From Methanobacteriota archaeon (lineage in GTDB: Archaea > Halobacteriota > Methanomicrobia > Methanomicrobiales > Methanoculleaceae), in contig JASUSO010000006.1 of assembly GCA_030446015.1 (NCBI GenBank), positions 1 through 48,075 on the forward strand: a stretch of DNA of 48,075 nt, given 5' to 3'. Within the stretch, counting starts at the first letter, position 1. Every line of letters begins with the position of its first letter. Below are positions 15,028-23,264 of the stretch, in pieces. The notes below the pieces were generated by a model. The model saw nothing but the letters and a program-made list of their open reading frames with translations. It did no database searches and was not told the DNA's origin. A program made the translations under genes and the position numbers.

Positions 15028-17649
15028 ATGACCGACGGACCGACCCCGGCAATGCGGCAGTATTATTCAGCGAAAGCCCGGTACCCCGACGCCATCCTCT
15101 TCTTCCGGATGGGGGACTTCTACGAGACCTTCGGTGAGGACGCCGGCGTGGTGGCCCGGGAACTCGACATCACCCTGACGGCCCGGGGCAGGGACAAAAA
15201 CGGCGACCGAATGCCGCTTGCGGGCGTACCCCATCACGCCGCCGACGCCTACATCGCCCGCCTGGTGGCGAAAGGCTACAAGGTGGTGATCTGCGACCAG
15301 GTGGAGGACCCAAAGACCGCAAAAGGCGTGGTCAAGCGGGACGTCACGAGGGTGATCACCCCGGGAACCCTGATCGACTCCTCGATGCTCGCCTCGGCCG
15401 GGGCCCACTACCTGATGGCGGTCGCCCCCGACCGGAAGGAGACCTTCGGCCTCGCGTTCCTGGACGTCTCCACAGGCGAGTTCTTCGTCTCCTCGGGGAG
15501 CGGCGAGCGCGACTACGCCGAGATCGTCTCGGAGACCGTGAGATATCGCCCAACCGAAGCGATCGTCCCCGAAAGCCTCGCAGACGGCCTCCCCGACCGG
15601 CTCGAAGCCCTCGGGGTGACGGTGAGCCGCTACCGCGACGACGCCTTCGATCTCGACGCGGCGTACGAGCGGCTCTGCAAACAGTTCGGGACGGCGACGC
15701 TCGACGGATACGGGTGCGCGGGAATGCCCGGCGCGATCGCCGCGGCCGGAGCAGCGCTCCGCTACGCCCAGGATACACAGCAGTCGCCCCTCTCCCACAT
15801 CACGGGGCTCTCGACCCGGGTTCCGTCGGGGAACATGGCGCTCGATGCGATCACGCTCCGGAACCTCGAGATCACCGCGGGCATCCGGGGTGAAGGCGAC
15901 GCAAACACACTTCTTTCCGCGCTTGACGCCACGGAGACGTCGATGGGGAGCCGGACGATGCGGTCGTTCCTGATCGCACCCCTGCTCGGGAAGGAGGCCA
16001 TCGAGGCGCGGCTCGACGCGGTTGAGTGGTTCTTCGAGCACGCACTCGAGCGCCAGGCGCTCCGCGCGACGCTCGGCGACTTCGCCGATATCGAGCGGAT
16101 AGCGGGGAGGATCGCCTACGGGAACGCCGGGCCGAGGGATCTTGCGACGCTCCGGGACTCTCTCTCCACCATACCGGACGTGAAGGCGCTCGTTCCCCCC
16201 GACGCCCCGACCCTGGTCCGCGAGGCCCTCGCCGCGATGAGCGATCACGCCCGCGTCGTCGACCTCGTCGGCCGGGCGATCGTCGACGACCCCCCGGCGC
16301 GTGCGCAGGCCGGCGGGATGATCCGGGAGGGGTTCAACGCCAAACTCGACGAACTCCGGCACCTCGCGACGACCGGGAAGGACTGGATCGCGGAGTTCCA
16401 GCAACAGGAGCGGGAGCGGACCGGGATCAAGTCGCTCAAGGTCGGCTACAACCGTGTCTTCGGCTACTACATCGAGGTGACGAAGCCGAACCTGCACCTG
16501 GTGCCGCCGGAGTACGAGCGGCGGCAGACGACCGCAAACGGCGAGCGCTACACGATCCCCGACCTCCGGGAGAAGGAAGCGATGATCGCGACCGCCGAAG
16601 AGCGGCTCGGCGCCCTCGAAGCGGAGATCTATGCCGAACTCATCCGGACGCTCGCGGCGGAGGTCGCCGGCCTCCAGGCGACCGCACGGGCGGTGGGGCT
16701 CCTCGACGTCTATGCGGCGCTCGCCGAGGTCGCCGCCCGCTACGGCTACACCCGCCCGGTGATCGAGGAGAGCGGCCGGATCATCATCCGCGACGGCCGC
16801 CACCCGGTGGTGGAGCGGCACCTCCCGGCGCCGTTCGTCCCGAACGACACGGAACTCGACTCCGCCGGCGACCAGATCATGATCATCACCGGGGCGAACA
16901 TGGCCGGCAAGTCCACCTACATGCGGGCGGTGGCGCTCTGCTGCATCATGGCGCAGATGGGGAGTTTCGTCCCGGCCCGGCACGCCACCATCGGGATCGT
17001 CGACCGCGTCTTCACCCGGGTGGGGGCGTTCGACGACCTCGCCTCGGGGCAGTCGACGTTCATGGTCGAGATGCTGGAACTCGCAAACATCTTAAACAAC
17101 ATGACCCCAAAAAGCCTCGTCATCCTCGACGAGATCGGGCGGGGGACGAGCACGCTGGATGGATGCTCGATCGCCCGGGCGGTGGTGGAGTTCCTGCACG
17201 GGAAGGCGGTCGCCGGGCCGAGGACACTCTTTGCGACCCACTTCCACGACCTGATCGACCTCGAAGGCTCGCTCAAGCGGGTGAAGAACTTCCACTTCGC
17301 GGTGAAAGATACCGGGACCGACGTCGTCTTCCTCAGAAAGATCATCCCCGGCGCGACCGACCGGAGTTACGGTATCCACGTGGCGCACCTTGCCGGTGTC
17401 CCGAAGAAGGTGACCGACCGGGCGATGGAACTCTTAAAGGAAGCGTCGACCCGGGGACTCCCCGCCGGGGTGCGGGCCCCCCGCTACACCCAGATGCTCC
17501 TCGTCGATCCCGGCGAGGGTGTCGTGGAGGAGAACCCGGCGGTCAGAGAACTCAAGACGATGAATCCAAACGAGATGACTCCAATCGAGGCGCTGAACGC
17601 ACTCTGCAGGCTCCAGAAACTCGCGAACGGAGAGAGGACTGAGCGATGA
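15028..17649 (+). CDS. mutS: DNA mismatch repair protein MutS
   Basis: 873 residues, full-length MutS1. F31-Y32-E33 in MGDFYETFGED is the Phe-x-Glu mismatch-reading motif. The connector and lever regions follow. The ATPase domain has Walker A GANMAGKSTYMR (from about residue 622), Walker B VILDEIGRGTST, and ATHFHDL. AAGGAG (15017-15022) lies five bases before ATG 15028. It overlaps mutL by four bases (ATGA), so the two are one operon. Bacterial-type MutS/MutL is patchy in archaea and is thought to have been acquired by transfer in methanogens. Confidence 0.96.
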   Translation: MTDGPTPAMRQYYSAKARYPDAILFFRMGDFYETFGEDAGVVARELDITLTARGRDKNGDRMPLAGVPHHAADAYIARLVAKGYKVVICDQVEDPKTAKGVVKRDVTRVITPGTLIDSSMLASAGAHYLMAVAPDRKETFGLAFLDVSTGEFFVSSGSGERDYAEIVSETVRYRPTEAIVPESLADGLPDRLEALGVTVSRYRDDAFDLDAAYERLCKQFGTATLDGYGCAGMPGAIAAAGAALRYAQDTQQSPLSHITGLSTRVPSGNMALDAITLRNLEITAGIRGEGDANTLLSALDATETSMGSRTMRSFLIAPLLGKEAIEARLDAVEWFFEHALERQALRATLGDFADIERIAGRIAYGNAGPRDLATLRDSLSTIPDVKALVPPDAPTLVREALAAMSDHARVVDLVGRAIVDDPPARAQAGGMIREGFNAKLDELRHLATTGKDWIAEFQQQERERTGIKSLKVGYNRVFGYYIEVTKPNLHLVPPEYERRQTTANGERYTIPDLREKEAMIATAEERLGALEAEIYAELIRTLAAEVAGLQATARAVGLLDVYAALAEVAARYGYTRPVIEESGRIIIRDGRHPVVERHLPAPFVPNDTELDSAGDQIMIITGANMAGKSTYMRAVALCCIMAQMGSFVPARHATIGIVDRVFTRVGAFDDLASGQSTFMVEMLELANILNNMTPKSLVILDEIGRGTSTLDGCSIARAVVEFLHGKAVAGPRTLFATHFHDLIDLEGSLKRVKNFHFAVKDTGTDVVFLRKIIPGATDRSYGIHVAHLAGVPKKVTDRAMELLKEASTRGLPAGVRAPRYTQMLLVDPGEGVVEENPAVRELKTMNPNEMTPIEALNALCRLQKLANGERTER

Positions 17650-19406
17650 CGAAGATCCGCGTCCTCGACCCCGAGACCGTGAACCAGATCGCCGCCGGCG
17701 AGGTCGTGGAGCGGCCGGCATCGGTGGCAAAAGAACTCCTCGAGAACGCGATCGACGCGGATGCGACGAGCATCCTCCTCGAGATCACGTCTGATATGAC
17801 GGGGATCACGAAGATCCGGGTGACCGATAACGGAGAGGGGATGACCGCAGAGGAGGCGGTCCTCGCGTTTCACCCCCACGCGACGAGCAAGATCCGGGAT
17901 ATCGCCGACCTCTCGGAGATCAGGACGCTCGGGTTCCGGGGAGAGGCGCTCGCGAGCATCGCCGCCGTCGCGGAGGTGACGCTGGTCACCCGGCCGCGGG
18001 GAGGGGACGCGCTCGCCGGGACGCGGATCGTCGTCAGGGGCGGTGAGGTCGTGGAGAAGAGCGAGGTGGGAGCACCGGAGGGGACGACGGTCGCGGTGGA
18101 ACGCCTCTTCTACAACACCCCCGCCCGCCGGAAGTTCTTGAAGAGCAGGAACACCGAGCTCGCCCACGTCTACGCGGTCGCAGAAAGCCTCGCCCTCGCC
18201 CACGGCGAGGTCGCCTTCCGGGTGGTGCAGAACGGCAAGGAGCGGATGGCGACCCAGCGGTCGGGAGGAGCCCTCAACACCATCGCGGGGCTCTACGGCG
18301 CCGAACTCGCCCGGTCGCTCATCCCGGTCGAGGGAAGGCTCCCGTTTATCCGTATCGGCGGCTACATCTCCCGGCCTTCGGAGAACCGGGGGACCCCCTC
18401 GCAGATCTCTGTCAGCATCAACGGGAGAAGCATCTCCTCCCGGCAGATCGCCGCCGCCGTCCGGGAGGGCTACGGCACCCTCCTCCCGAAGGACCGCTAC
18501 CCGGTGGCGTTCCTCGATCTTGCGATCGATACCGATCTCGTGGACGTCAACGTCCACCCGACCAAACGCGAGGTCCGCCTCTCCCGGGAGCGGGAGATCA
18601 CGGGGGCGATTGCGGCCGCGGTGAACGAGGCGCTCTCCCGGCACGACCTCGCACGCGAGACCCCGGCCGAGCCGGTGCAGCAGCAGATCACCCTTGAGGG
18701 GATCGAACCGGCGCCGCCGTCCCCGCCATCGGTCGCCGAAGCCGGGGCGCAGCCCTACACGGCCGACCACCGGAGCCTCACCCTCTCCGATAAGCAGCTC
18801 CGCCGGACGGAGACGGAAGGCCGGGAGAACCTCCTCCCCGCAATGGAGCCGATAGGGCAGGTGGCCGCGACCTACATCGTGGCGGAGGGGACCGACGGCA
18901 CCCTCTACCTCGTCGACCAGCACGCGGCCCACGAGCGCGTCCTCTACGACCAGGTCGCTGAGCAGCGCAACAGGGATGCCGGGTCGCAGGAACTGATTAT
19001 GCCCGTCGTCCTCTCGCTCCCCCCGAAGGAGGCCGCCGCACTCCGTGACGCGATCCCCCTCCTCGCAGACGGCGGGTTCGTCGTGGAGGAGTTCGGCCGG
19101 GACACCTTCGCCGTCCGTGCGGTGCCGACCGCTCTCGGCGCGGTCGAGGACCCCGCGACGGTCCGGGAGATGATCGCCGACCTCCTCCACGACGAGGCCA
19201 AAACCGCCCCCGACCGGCGTGAGGCTGTCACCTGCATCGTCGCGTGCCGCGGGGCGGTAAAGGCCGGCGCCATCCTCACGCCCGAGCAGCAGAAGCGTCT
19301 CATCACGCAACTCGCCCGGACAAAGACCCCCTGGACATGCCCGCACGGGAGGCCGACGGTCGTGGCGTTTGATAAGCGCAAACTCGACGGGTTGTTCAAG
19401 CGGTGA
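17646..19406 (+). CDS. mutL: DNA mismatch repair protein MutL
   Basis: 586 residues. GHKL ATPase motifs are ELLENAIDADAT, DNGEGM and GFRGEALAS. A linker of about 60 residues (from about 340) is rich in proline and alanine. The C-terminal endonuclease domain has DQHAAHERVLYDQ (from D424), ACRGAVKAG and CPHGRPT. The classical nicking motif is DQHA-2x-E-4x-E; here the last acid is D. I expect a nicking MutL. ATG 17646 overlaps the mutS stop, which shows translational coupling. Confidence 0.95.
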   Translation: MTKIRVLDPETVNQIAAGEVVERPASVAKELLENAIDADATSILLEITSDMTGITKIRVTDNGEGMTAEEAVLAFHPHATSKIRDIADLSEIRTLGFRGEALASIAAVAEVTLVTRPRGGDALAGTRIVVRGGEVVEKSEVGAPEGTTVAVERLFYNTPARRKFLKSRNTELAHVYAVAESLALAHGEVAFRVVQNGKERMATQRSGGALNTIAGLYGAELARSLIPVEGRLPFIRIGGYISRPSENRGTPSQISVSINGRSISSRQIAAAVREGYGTLLPKDRYPVAFLDLAIDTDLVDVNVHPTKREVRLSREREITGAIAAAVNEALSRHDLARETPAEPVQQQITLEGIEPAPPSPPSVAEAGAQPYTADHRSLTLSDKQLRRTETEGRENLLPAMEPIGQVAATYIVAEGTDGTLYLVDQHAAHERVLYDQVAEQRNRDAGSQELIMPVVLSLPPKEAAALRDAIPLLADGGFVVEEFGRDTFAVRAVPTALGAVEDPATVREMIADLLHDEAKTAPDRREAVTCIVACRGAVKAGAILTPEQQKRLITQLARTKTPWTCPHGRPTVVAFDKRKLDGLFKR

Positions 19407-19821
19407 TGAGACCACCCGCCGTCGCGATACAAAAAAACTCCAAAACCACTTGTTTTTAAAAAATAATGGAGATACACCATCTAAAAGAACGAAATTCCGT
19501 ATCATAATGGATTTATTCCGGGAAATCAGTATTATTATACGTCGCAGCGGGCTTCCGTTGCAGACGAAATGGATTGAACTAATACGACACCGATTCGGCG
19601 GATTCACCTCCGCATGCGAGGGGGTAACCAGCAGGCCCTGATGCACAGCCAGAGTATCGACTCGCAGATCGATATTCCCGCATCACTGGTCCTCTCCTCT
19701 GGTCGCCCGAGAATCACGCCGGGAAAGAAGAGGTGACGGGATATGCCCCTAAACGTCCTGCCGAAGGTGATTACCTCTCGACAACCCATTTACCCGCCAC
19801 CTTTTTTCCAGATACTGTTTT

Positions 19822-19853
19822 GAACGACTTTCCCGAAGGGAAAGGAGTTCGAG
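19822..19853 (-). repeat. Hairpin repeat unit, minus strand
   Basis: The minus strand reads CTCGAACTCC, then the hairpin TTTCCC-TTC-GGGAAA, then GTCGTTC. This is the same block order as the repeat at 169-203 and the edge arrays. The stem is six perfect pairs with a three-base loop. Confidence 0.6.
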
Positions 19854-19860
19854 AAAACCC

Positions 19861-19867
19861 AAAAAAA
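19861..19867 (-). terminator. T7 terminator of the gene at 19869-20465
   Basis: Seven A residues on the plus strand directly follow the stop codon of the minus-strand gene. Confidence 0.5.
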
Positions 19868-19868
19868 G

Positions 19869-20465
19869 TTAAATGAACCGGAACGACTCCGCCGTCGGAG
19901 CCGCATCGACGTTGTAGATATCGTACTTCGGGGGGAAGACCGTGTGCATGACCGAGTAGATGACGCCATCCTTGACGGCGTAGCGGGCGACGAAGGTGTA
20001 CCGGTCCTCATCGACGATGGGGACGGAGAACTCCGACCGGTATGCCGGGACGCCGTCAAGAGTGATCTTCTCCGTCGAGATCCATTCGGCACCGATTCCG
20101 GCGCGAAGATCCTCGATGTAGGTCGCGTTCAGGGCTTCGAGGATCTCTTCATCGGTGAGGCTCTTGTTCACGACCGGGATCGTGTTCACGCGGACTTCTT
20201 CGTGCTTGTCCGGCGAGGAGAACCAGACGCTCTCGCCCGACTCGGTATAGTACCACCCCTCCGGGCAGGTGACGGCATACCCGTAGGTGGTGTTGACGTA
20301 GGTGCCGTTTTCGGGAACGGGCACCGGGGTTGGCGTCGTGGATGGAGTCGGGGTCGGGTCGGGGCCGGGCGGCTGCGGCGAGGAGAGCCCCGACAGCAGA
20401 ACCACCAGGACGACAGCCACGGCAACCACGACAACCCCGGCGATCAGCAGTCTCTCTGGCTTCAT
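19869..20465 (-). CDS. Membrane-anchored protein with PsbP-like domain
   Basis: 198 residues from ATG 20465. I prefer this start because the TATA box TATTTATCC (near 20495) predicts a transcript starting near 20469, after the other ATG at 20480. One hydrophobic helix (about 5-26) anchors the protein. A Pro/Thr linker follows (PDPTPTPSTTPTPVPVP). The outer domain (about 55-198) starts YGYAVTCPEGWYY and matches the pattern of PsbP-like or MOG1-like domains. The role is unknown. Confidence 0.7.
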   Translation of the reverse strand: MKPERLLIAGVVVVAVAVVLVVLLSGLSSPQPPGPDPTPTPSTTPTPVPVPENGTYVNTTYGYAVTCPEGWYYTESGESVWFSSPDKHEEVRVNTIPVVNKSLTDEEILEALNATYIEDLRAGIGAEWISTEKITLDGVPAYRSEFSVPIVDEDRYTFVARYAVKDGVIYSVMHTVFPPKYDIYNVDAAPTAESFRFI

Positions 20466-20508
20466 ACTATCCGGGTACATGGCCCGGGAGAGGATAAATA
20501 TCCTTCAG

Positions 20509-21378
20509 TCAGGCGGCCCCGGCATCCCGGTCGGGTGCGGGCACACGAAGATCGGCGAGCAGGTCGTCGAGGGTATCCACGTATTTCACCTGGATCCCGA
20601 GGTTCTCCTCGATGTATTCCTTCGTATCCACGATGATCGGCCGTTGCCGCCCGATCCTCAGTCCTCCAAACGATCGGAGATCTTTAGAGTGATCGAAGAT
20701 CCGGTCATTCTCCCCGGAGAGGATGAGAAGCGTCTTCCCGCCGCGGCGGGCGGCCTCGGCCTTCTCGAGAACCCCGCCGACCGGGCCGATCCTCCCCTCC
20801 TCGTCGATGGTCCCCGTCACGGTCACGCTCTCGTTGAGCGCAAAGTCCTCCAGCACCGAGAGGAGGAGCACGGCCATCAGCGCCCCCGCACTGGGGCCGT
20901 CGATCTCGGAGATATCCTCCGGCCCCTGGATGCTGAAGATGATGTCACTCCCTGAGAGATCCGCACGGGACCGGTTTGCGGCGACCGCGACCGCGAGGTT
21001 CGCGGCATCCTGAAAAACGACACCCATCAGGGGCGTCGTCTGGACGAGCACCCGTCCCTTCCCGGGCACGACCTCGACCGAGACGTTCACCATCGCCCCC
21101 TCTTCGGTCACCTCGCCATAAAAGAGCGGCCCGCCCCGGTCCACCTCGACCCTCTGGAGGAGGACCGGCACCTGCATTGAGGCGGCATTCTCGTTCTCGA
21201 CAGCCATCACGGGGAGAAGAGGGGCGGCGGTCGCATCAGGGAGCGGTTCGGCCTCCCCGGGTCCGGAGAGCGCCGGGGAGAAGTCGTCCGGCGGCATGAC
21301 GGCAACGGCCAGGAGGAAGACGTTCGCAACAAGCGACAGAACGAGCAGAATCGCCAGGGTCTTCTCCCGCATGCGCAT
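20509..21378 (-). CDS. Membrane-anchored Lon-type (S16) protease
   Basis: 289 residues from ATG 21378 (MRMREKTLAI). The TATA box ACTATATATCC (near 21410) sets the transcript start near 21384, so the longer frame to 21468 is not used. One N-terminal membrane helix (about 6-28) precedes a Lon proteolytic domain. The catalytic serine is S163 in EIDGPSAGA and the lysine is K206 in GPVGGVLEKAEAA. Their 43-residue spacing equals that of S679 and K722 in E. coli Lon. There is no AAA+ ATPase domain. Its orientation suggests proteolysis outside the membrane. The substrate is unknown. Confidence 0.8.
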   Translation of the reverse strand: MRMREKTLAILLVLSLVANVFLLAVAVMPPDDFSPALSGPGEAEPLPDATAAPLLPVMAVENENAASMQVPVLLQRVEVDRGGPLFYGEVTEEGAMVNVSVEVVPGKGRVLVQTTPLMGVVFQDAANLAVAVAANRSRADLSGSDIIFSIQGPEDISEIDGPSAGALMAVLLLSVLEDFALNESVTVTGTIDEEGRIGPVGGVLEKAEAARRGGKTLLILSGENDRIFDHSKDLRSFGGLRIGRQRPIIVDTKEYIEENLGIQVKYVDTLDDLLADLRVPAPDRDAGAA

Positions 21379-21401
21379 ACGCTGCCCGAATACCATGCAG
21401 C

Positions 21402-21416
21402 CGGATATATAGTTTA
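21402..21416 (-). promoter_or_regulatory. TATA box of the Lon-type protease gene
   Basis: The minus strand reads AAACTATATATCC. It lies about 26 bases before the predicted transcript start near 21384, six bases ahead of ATG 21378. Confidence 0.6.
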
Positions 21417-21434
21417 CTCCAGCGCGAGCATCGC

Positions 21435-21516
21435 GAGCGGGAGAAGACCGAAGGGCTTCGACTCGCAACAGGCGTGAGCGGCCGGAGCGGAAGAAGACTT
21501 TCAGTCTTCAACTCGC
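21435..21516 (-). repeat. Two hairpin repeat units with 50 bp period
   Basis: Units 21435-21466 and 21485-21516 share GAGCGG at one end and ACTCGC at the other. Each holds a hairpin: AAGACC-GAA-GGGCTT (one mismatch) and GAAGAC-TTTCA-GTCTTC (perfect). The hairpins differ in sequence but keep the stem, which looks like compensated change. On the minus strand GAGTT-GAAG resembles the edge repeats only loosely. Confidence 0.55.
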
Positions 21517-21531
21517 GACGCATGCTCCATC

Positions 21532-21540
21532 AAAAAAAAA
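21532..21540 (-). terminator. T9 terminator of the MATE exporter gene
   Basis: Nine A residues on the plus strand lie 21 bases after the minus-strand stop codon at 21562, giving a U9 run. Confidence 0.6.
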
Positions 21541-21561
21541 GATTCCCGGAGAACCTCCGGC

Positions 21562-22935
21562 TCAGTTTTCCCCGCCAAGATTCAGTTTCTTCGTCTTCCA
21601 GGCGCCCTGCCGATAGAAGAACAGGTCGCAGAGGAAGACCACCACGGTGCCGCAGACCACCGCGAACCAGATGAACTGCAGCGGCAGCCCCATCGTCACG
21701 AAGACCGCAGCAAGCCCCACCTGCACGATCAACTGCCCCACGATCGCCGCGTACATGCCGGGCCTCGTCATCCCTGCGCCGTTCATCGCAAACCCCATCG
21801 TCATCGCCATGGCGATCACGAAGTAGGACGCCGGGACAATCTGCATGAACAGGATGCCGTCTGCAAGCGACTCGCCCGCCGCGCCGAAGAACGCCAGGAG
21901 GTGCTTCGCATACAGCAGGTAGAAGATACCCACAACCGCCATGAACGATGCGTTCGCGATCATCGCAAGCCTGACCGCTTTCTCCGCTCTCTCGACTTTC
22001 CCCGCGCCAAGGTTCTGCCCGACCATCACCGCGACGGCCGTGCAGAGCCCCATCACGATGATGAGACCCAGCATATCCAGACGCTGGCAGATGCCGTATG
22101 CCGCCACCGCCGCCGTGCCGTACAGTGCCACGATCGCGGTCATCCCGAGGAACGCAAAACTCCGAACCCCGCTCTGCACCGCCGACGGTATCGTGACCTT
22201 CACGATATCCTTGATCAACTGCGGCTCAAACGTCCACTTCTTCGGGAACCGGACCGGCCTGTCCTTTCTGGACGGCAGATACATCGCCCCGATCAGGAGC
22301 AGCGCGCCGGTCGCGCGCGAGGTAAGGGACGCATACGCGGATCCGGCAATGCCGAACGCCGGGAGACCGCCGAGACCCATGATCAGCGTCGGGTTCAGAG
22401 CGACGTTCACGATGTTCACCACGACCATCACGTACATCGGTGTTCGTGAATCACCCGTGCTCTGGAAGACGGTCGTCAGGATCATCAGCGTGACGAAGAC
22501 GAATATCCCCGTCAGCACCGGGGAGAGGAAGCGTGACCCCATCTCGGCAACGTCGCTCTCCGCTCCAAGGAGCAGGAGGAGGTCCTGTGACAGGAAGATG
22601 CCGATGACCATGAGGATCGCCGAGAAGGCGAGTGCCAGATACAGCGAATGTGCAAGGATCACCGGGATGCGCTCATACCGCGCCGACCCGTATGCCCGCG
22701 AGACGAATGCAGCCGTTGCCGTCACGATCCCGAAGATCACCGTCGTAAGCACGATGATGATGGATATGCTCATCGCTCCGCCGGCGATCGCAACATCGCC
22801 GAGTTTGCCGATGAAATACATATCCACCACCTCAAGGATGCTCGCAAGGAAGTTGCTGATGATGATCGGAAGAGCCACGACCCAGAGGCCTTTTCCGACC
22901 GAACCCTCGGTAAGGAGATTGTTGGAATTGTTCAT
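21562..22935 (-). CDS. MATE family multidrug/sodium antiporter
   Basis: 457 residues with twelve hydrophobic helices in two similar halves, the MATE layout. GKGLWVVALPIIISNFLAS begins the first half; VFQSTGDSRTPMYVMVVVNIVNVALNP and the second-half VGQNLGAGKVERAEKAV are family landmarks. Such exporters move organic cations or drugs out against sodium or protons. ATG 22935 lies 27 bases from the TATA box GTATAATAAG, so the message is probably leaderless. The gene diverges from the FecBCD operon, but I see no evidence that they share a substrate. Confidence 0.9.
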   Translation of the reverse strand: MNNSNNLLTEGSVGKGLWVVALPIIISNFLASILEVVDMYFIGKLGDVAIAGGAMSISIIIVLTTVIFGIVTATAAFVSRAYGSARYERIPVILAHSLYLALAFSAILMVIGIFLSQDLLLLLGAESDVAEMGSRFLSPVLTGIFVFVTLMILTTVFQSTGDSRTPMYVMVVVNIVNVALNPTLIMGLGGLPAFGIAGSAYASLTSRATGALLLIGAMYLPSRKDRPVRFPKKWTFEPQLIKDIVKVTIPSAVQSGVRSFAFLGMTAIVALYGTAAVAAYGICQRLDMLGLIIVMGLCTAVAVMVGQNLGAGKVERAEKAVRLAMIANASFMAVVGIFYLLYAKHLLAFFGAAGESLADGILFMQIVPASYFVIAMAMTMGFAMNGAGMTRPGMYAAIVGQLIVQVGLAAVFVTMGLPLQFIWFAVVCGTVVVFLCDLFFYRQGAWKTKKLNLGGEN

Positions 22936-23264
22936 CGTAAGGTTCTCACTGGTTTCACTTATTATACGGAGTGAAAGATGATAAACATTGACCGAAATTC
23001 TAAACCGCCCTTAACCCGCAAATTCAAAAATGAGGCTTTTAAACCCCTCAATCTGGATATCGAAGACACCCGAATCTGGAGACCGTCCGGTTGAGGGGAG
23101 CGGACAGAATGCTCCATGCTCATCACGCCGGTCAATGGACTTTAATTAACAAAAACCCGAAAGGCAACCGTTTTCTTCTCCGGAATGAAAAATTCTCCAA
23201 AAATCAGCGGAGCGGGCCTAGAATCGGCCTCACGCACTATAGATATCCGATCTGGAGTGAACGA
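22936..23264. promoter_or_regulatory. Divergent control region, MATE gene / FecBCD operon
   Basis: 329 bases with no convincing gene. The TATA box for the MATE gene is at 22958-22968 (minus). For the operon there are three possible boxes: CTTTTAAAC at 23037-23045 inside a palindrome, TTTAATTAAC at 23141-23150, and ACTATAGATA near 23241. The last is too close to the ribosome site GGAGTGA (23254-23260) to serve the gene at 23265. The long leader could carry further control. Confidence 0.5.
23031..23050 (+). promoter_or_regulatory. Candidate operator palindrome over a TATA-like box
   Basis: TGAGGCTTTT faces AAACCCCTCA: the two ten-base arms match at eight positions when one is complemented. A TATA-like CTTTTAAAC lies at the centre. 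A repressor bound here would block TBP. This is an inference from layout; no regulator gene lies next to it. Confidence 0.35.

Larger units (their letters stand above)
19407..19868. other. AT-richer intergenic region of 462 bp
   Basis: No convincing gene. It lies between convergent mutL and the gene ending at 19869, and its base content is lower in GC than the flanks over 19430-19600. It contains short T and A runs (around 19425-19465) that may end the mutSL transcript. One hairpin repeat lies at 19822-19853 and the T7 terminator of the next gene at 19861-19867. A 90-codon frame crossing 19369-19641 has no start signal and overlaps the mutL end, so I do not call it. Confidence 0.5.

Noticed and set aside
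15067-16983. 638-codon open frame antisense to mutS
   Set aside because: It is a shadow of mutS codon bias, rich in Arg, Asp and Gly, with no family pattern or promoter.
19369-19641. 90-codon open frame after mutL
   Set aside because: It starts inside mutL, has no ribosome site, and crosses the AT-rich gap without any protein-like pattern.
17484-19646. 720-codon open frame antisense to mutL
   Set aside because: Same reason: the plus strand encodes an unmistakable MutL.
22981-23264. Riboswitch, such as a cobalamin element, in the leader of the transporter operon
   Set aside because: No conserved riboswitch core could be recognised, and such elements are rare in archaea. Only the palindrome is reported.
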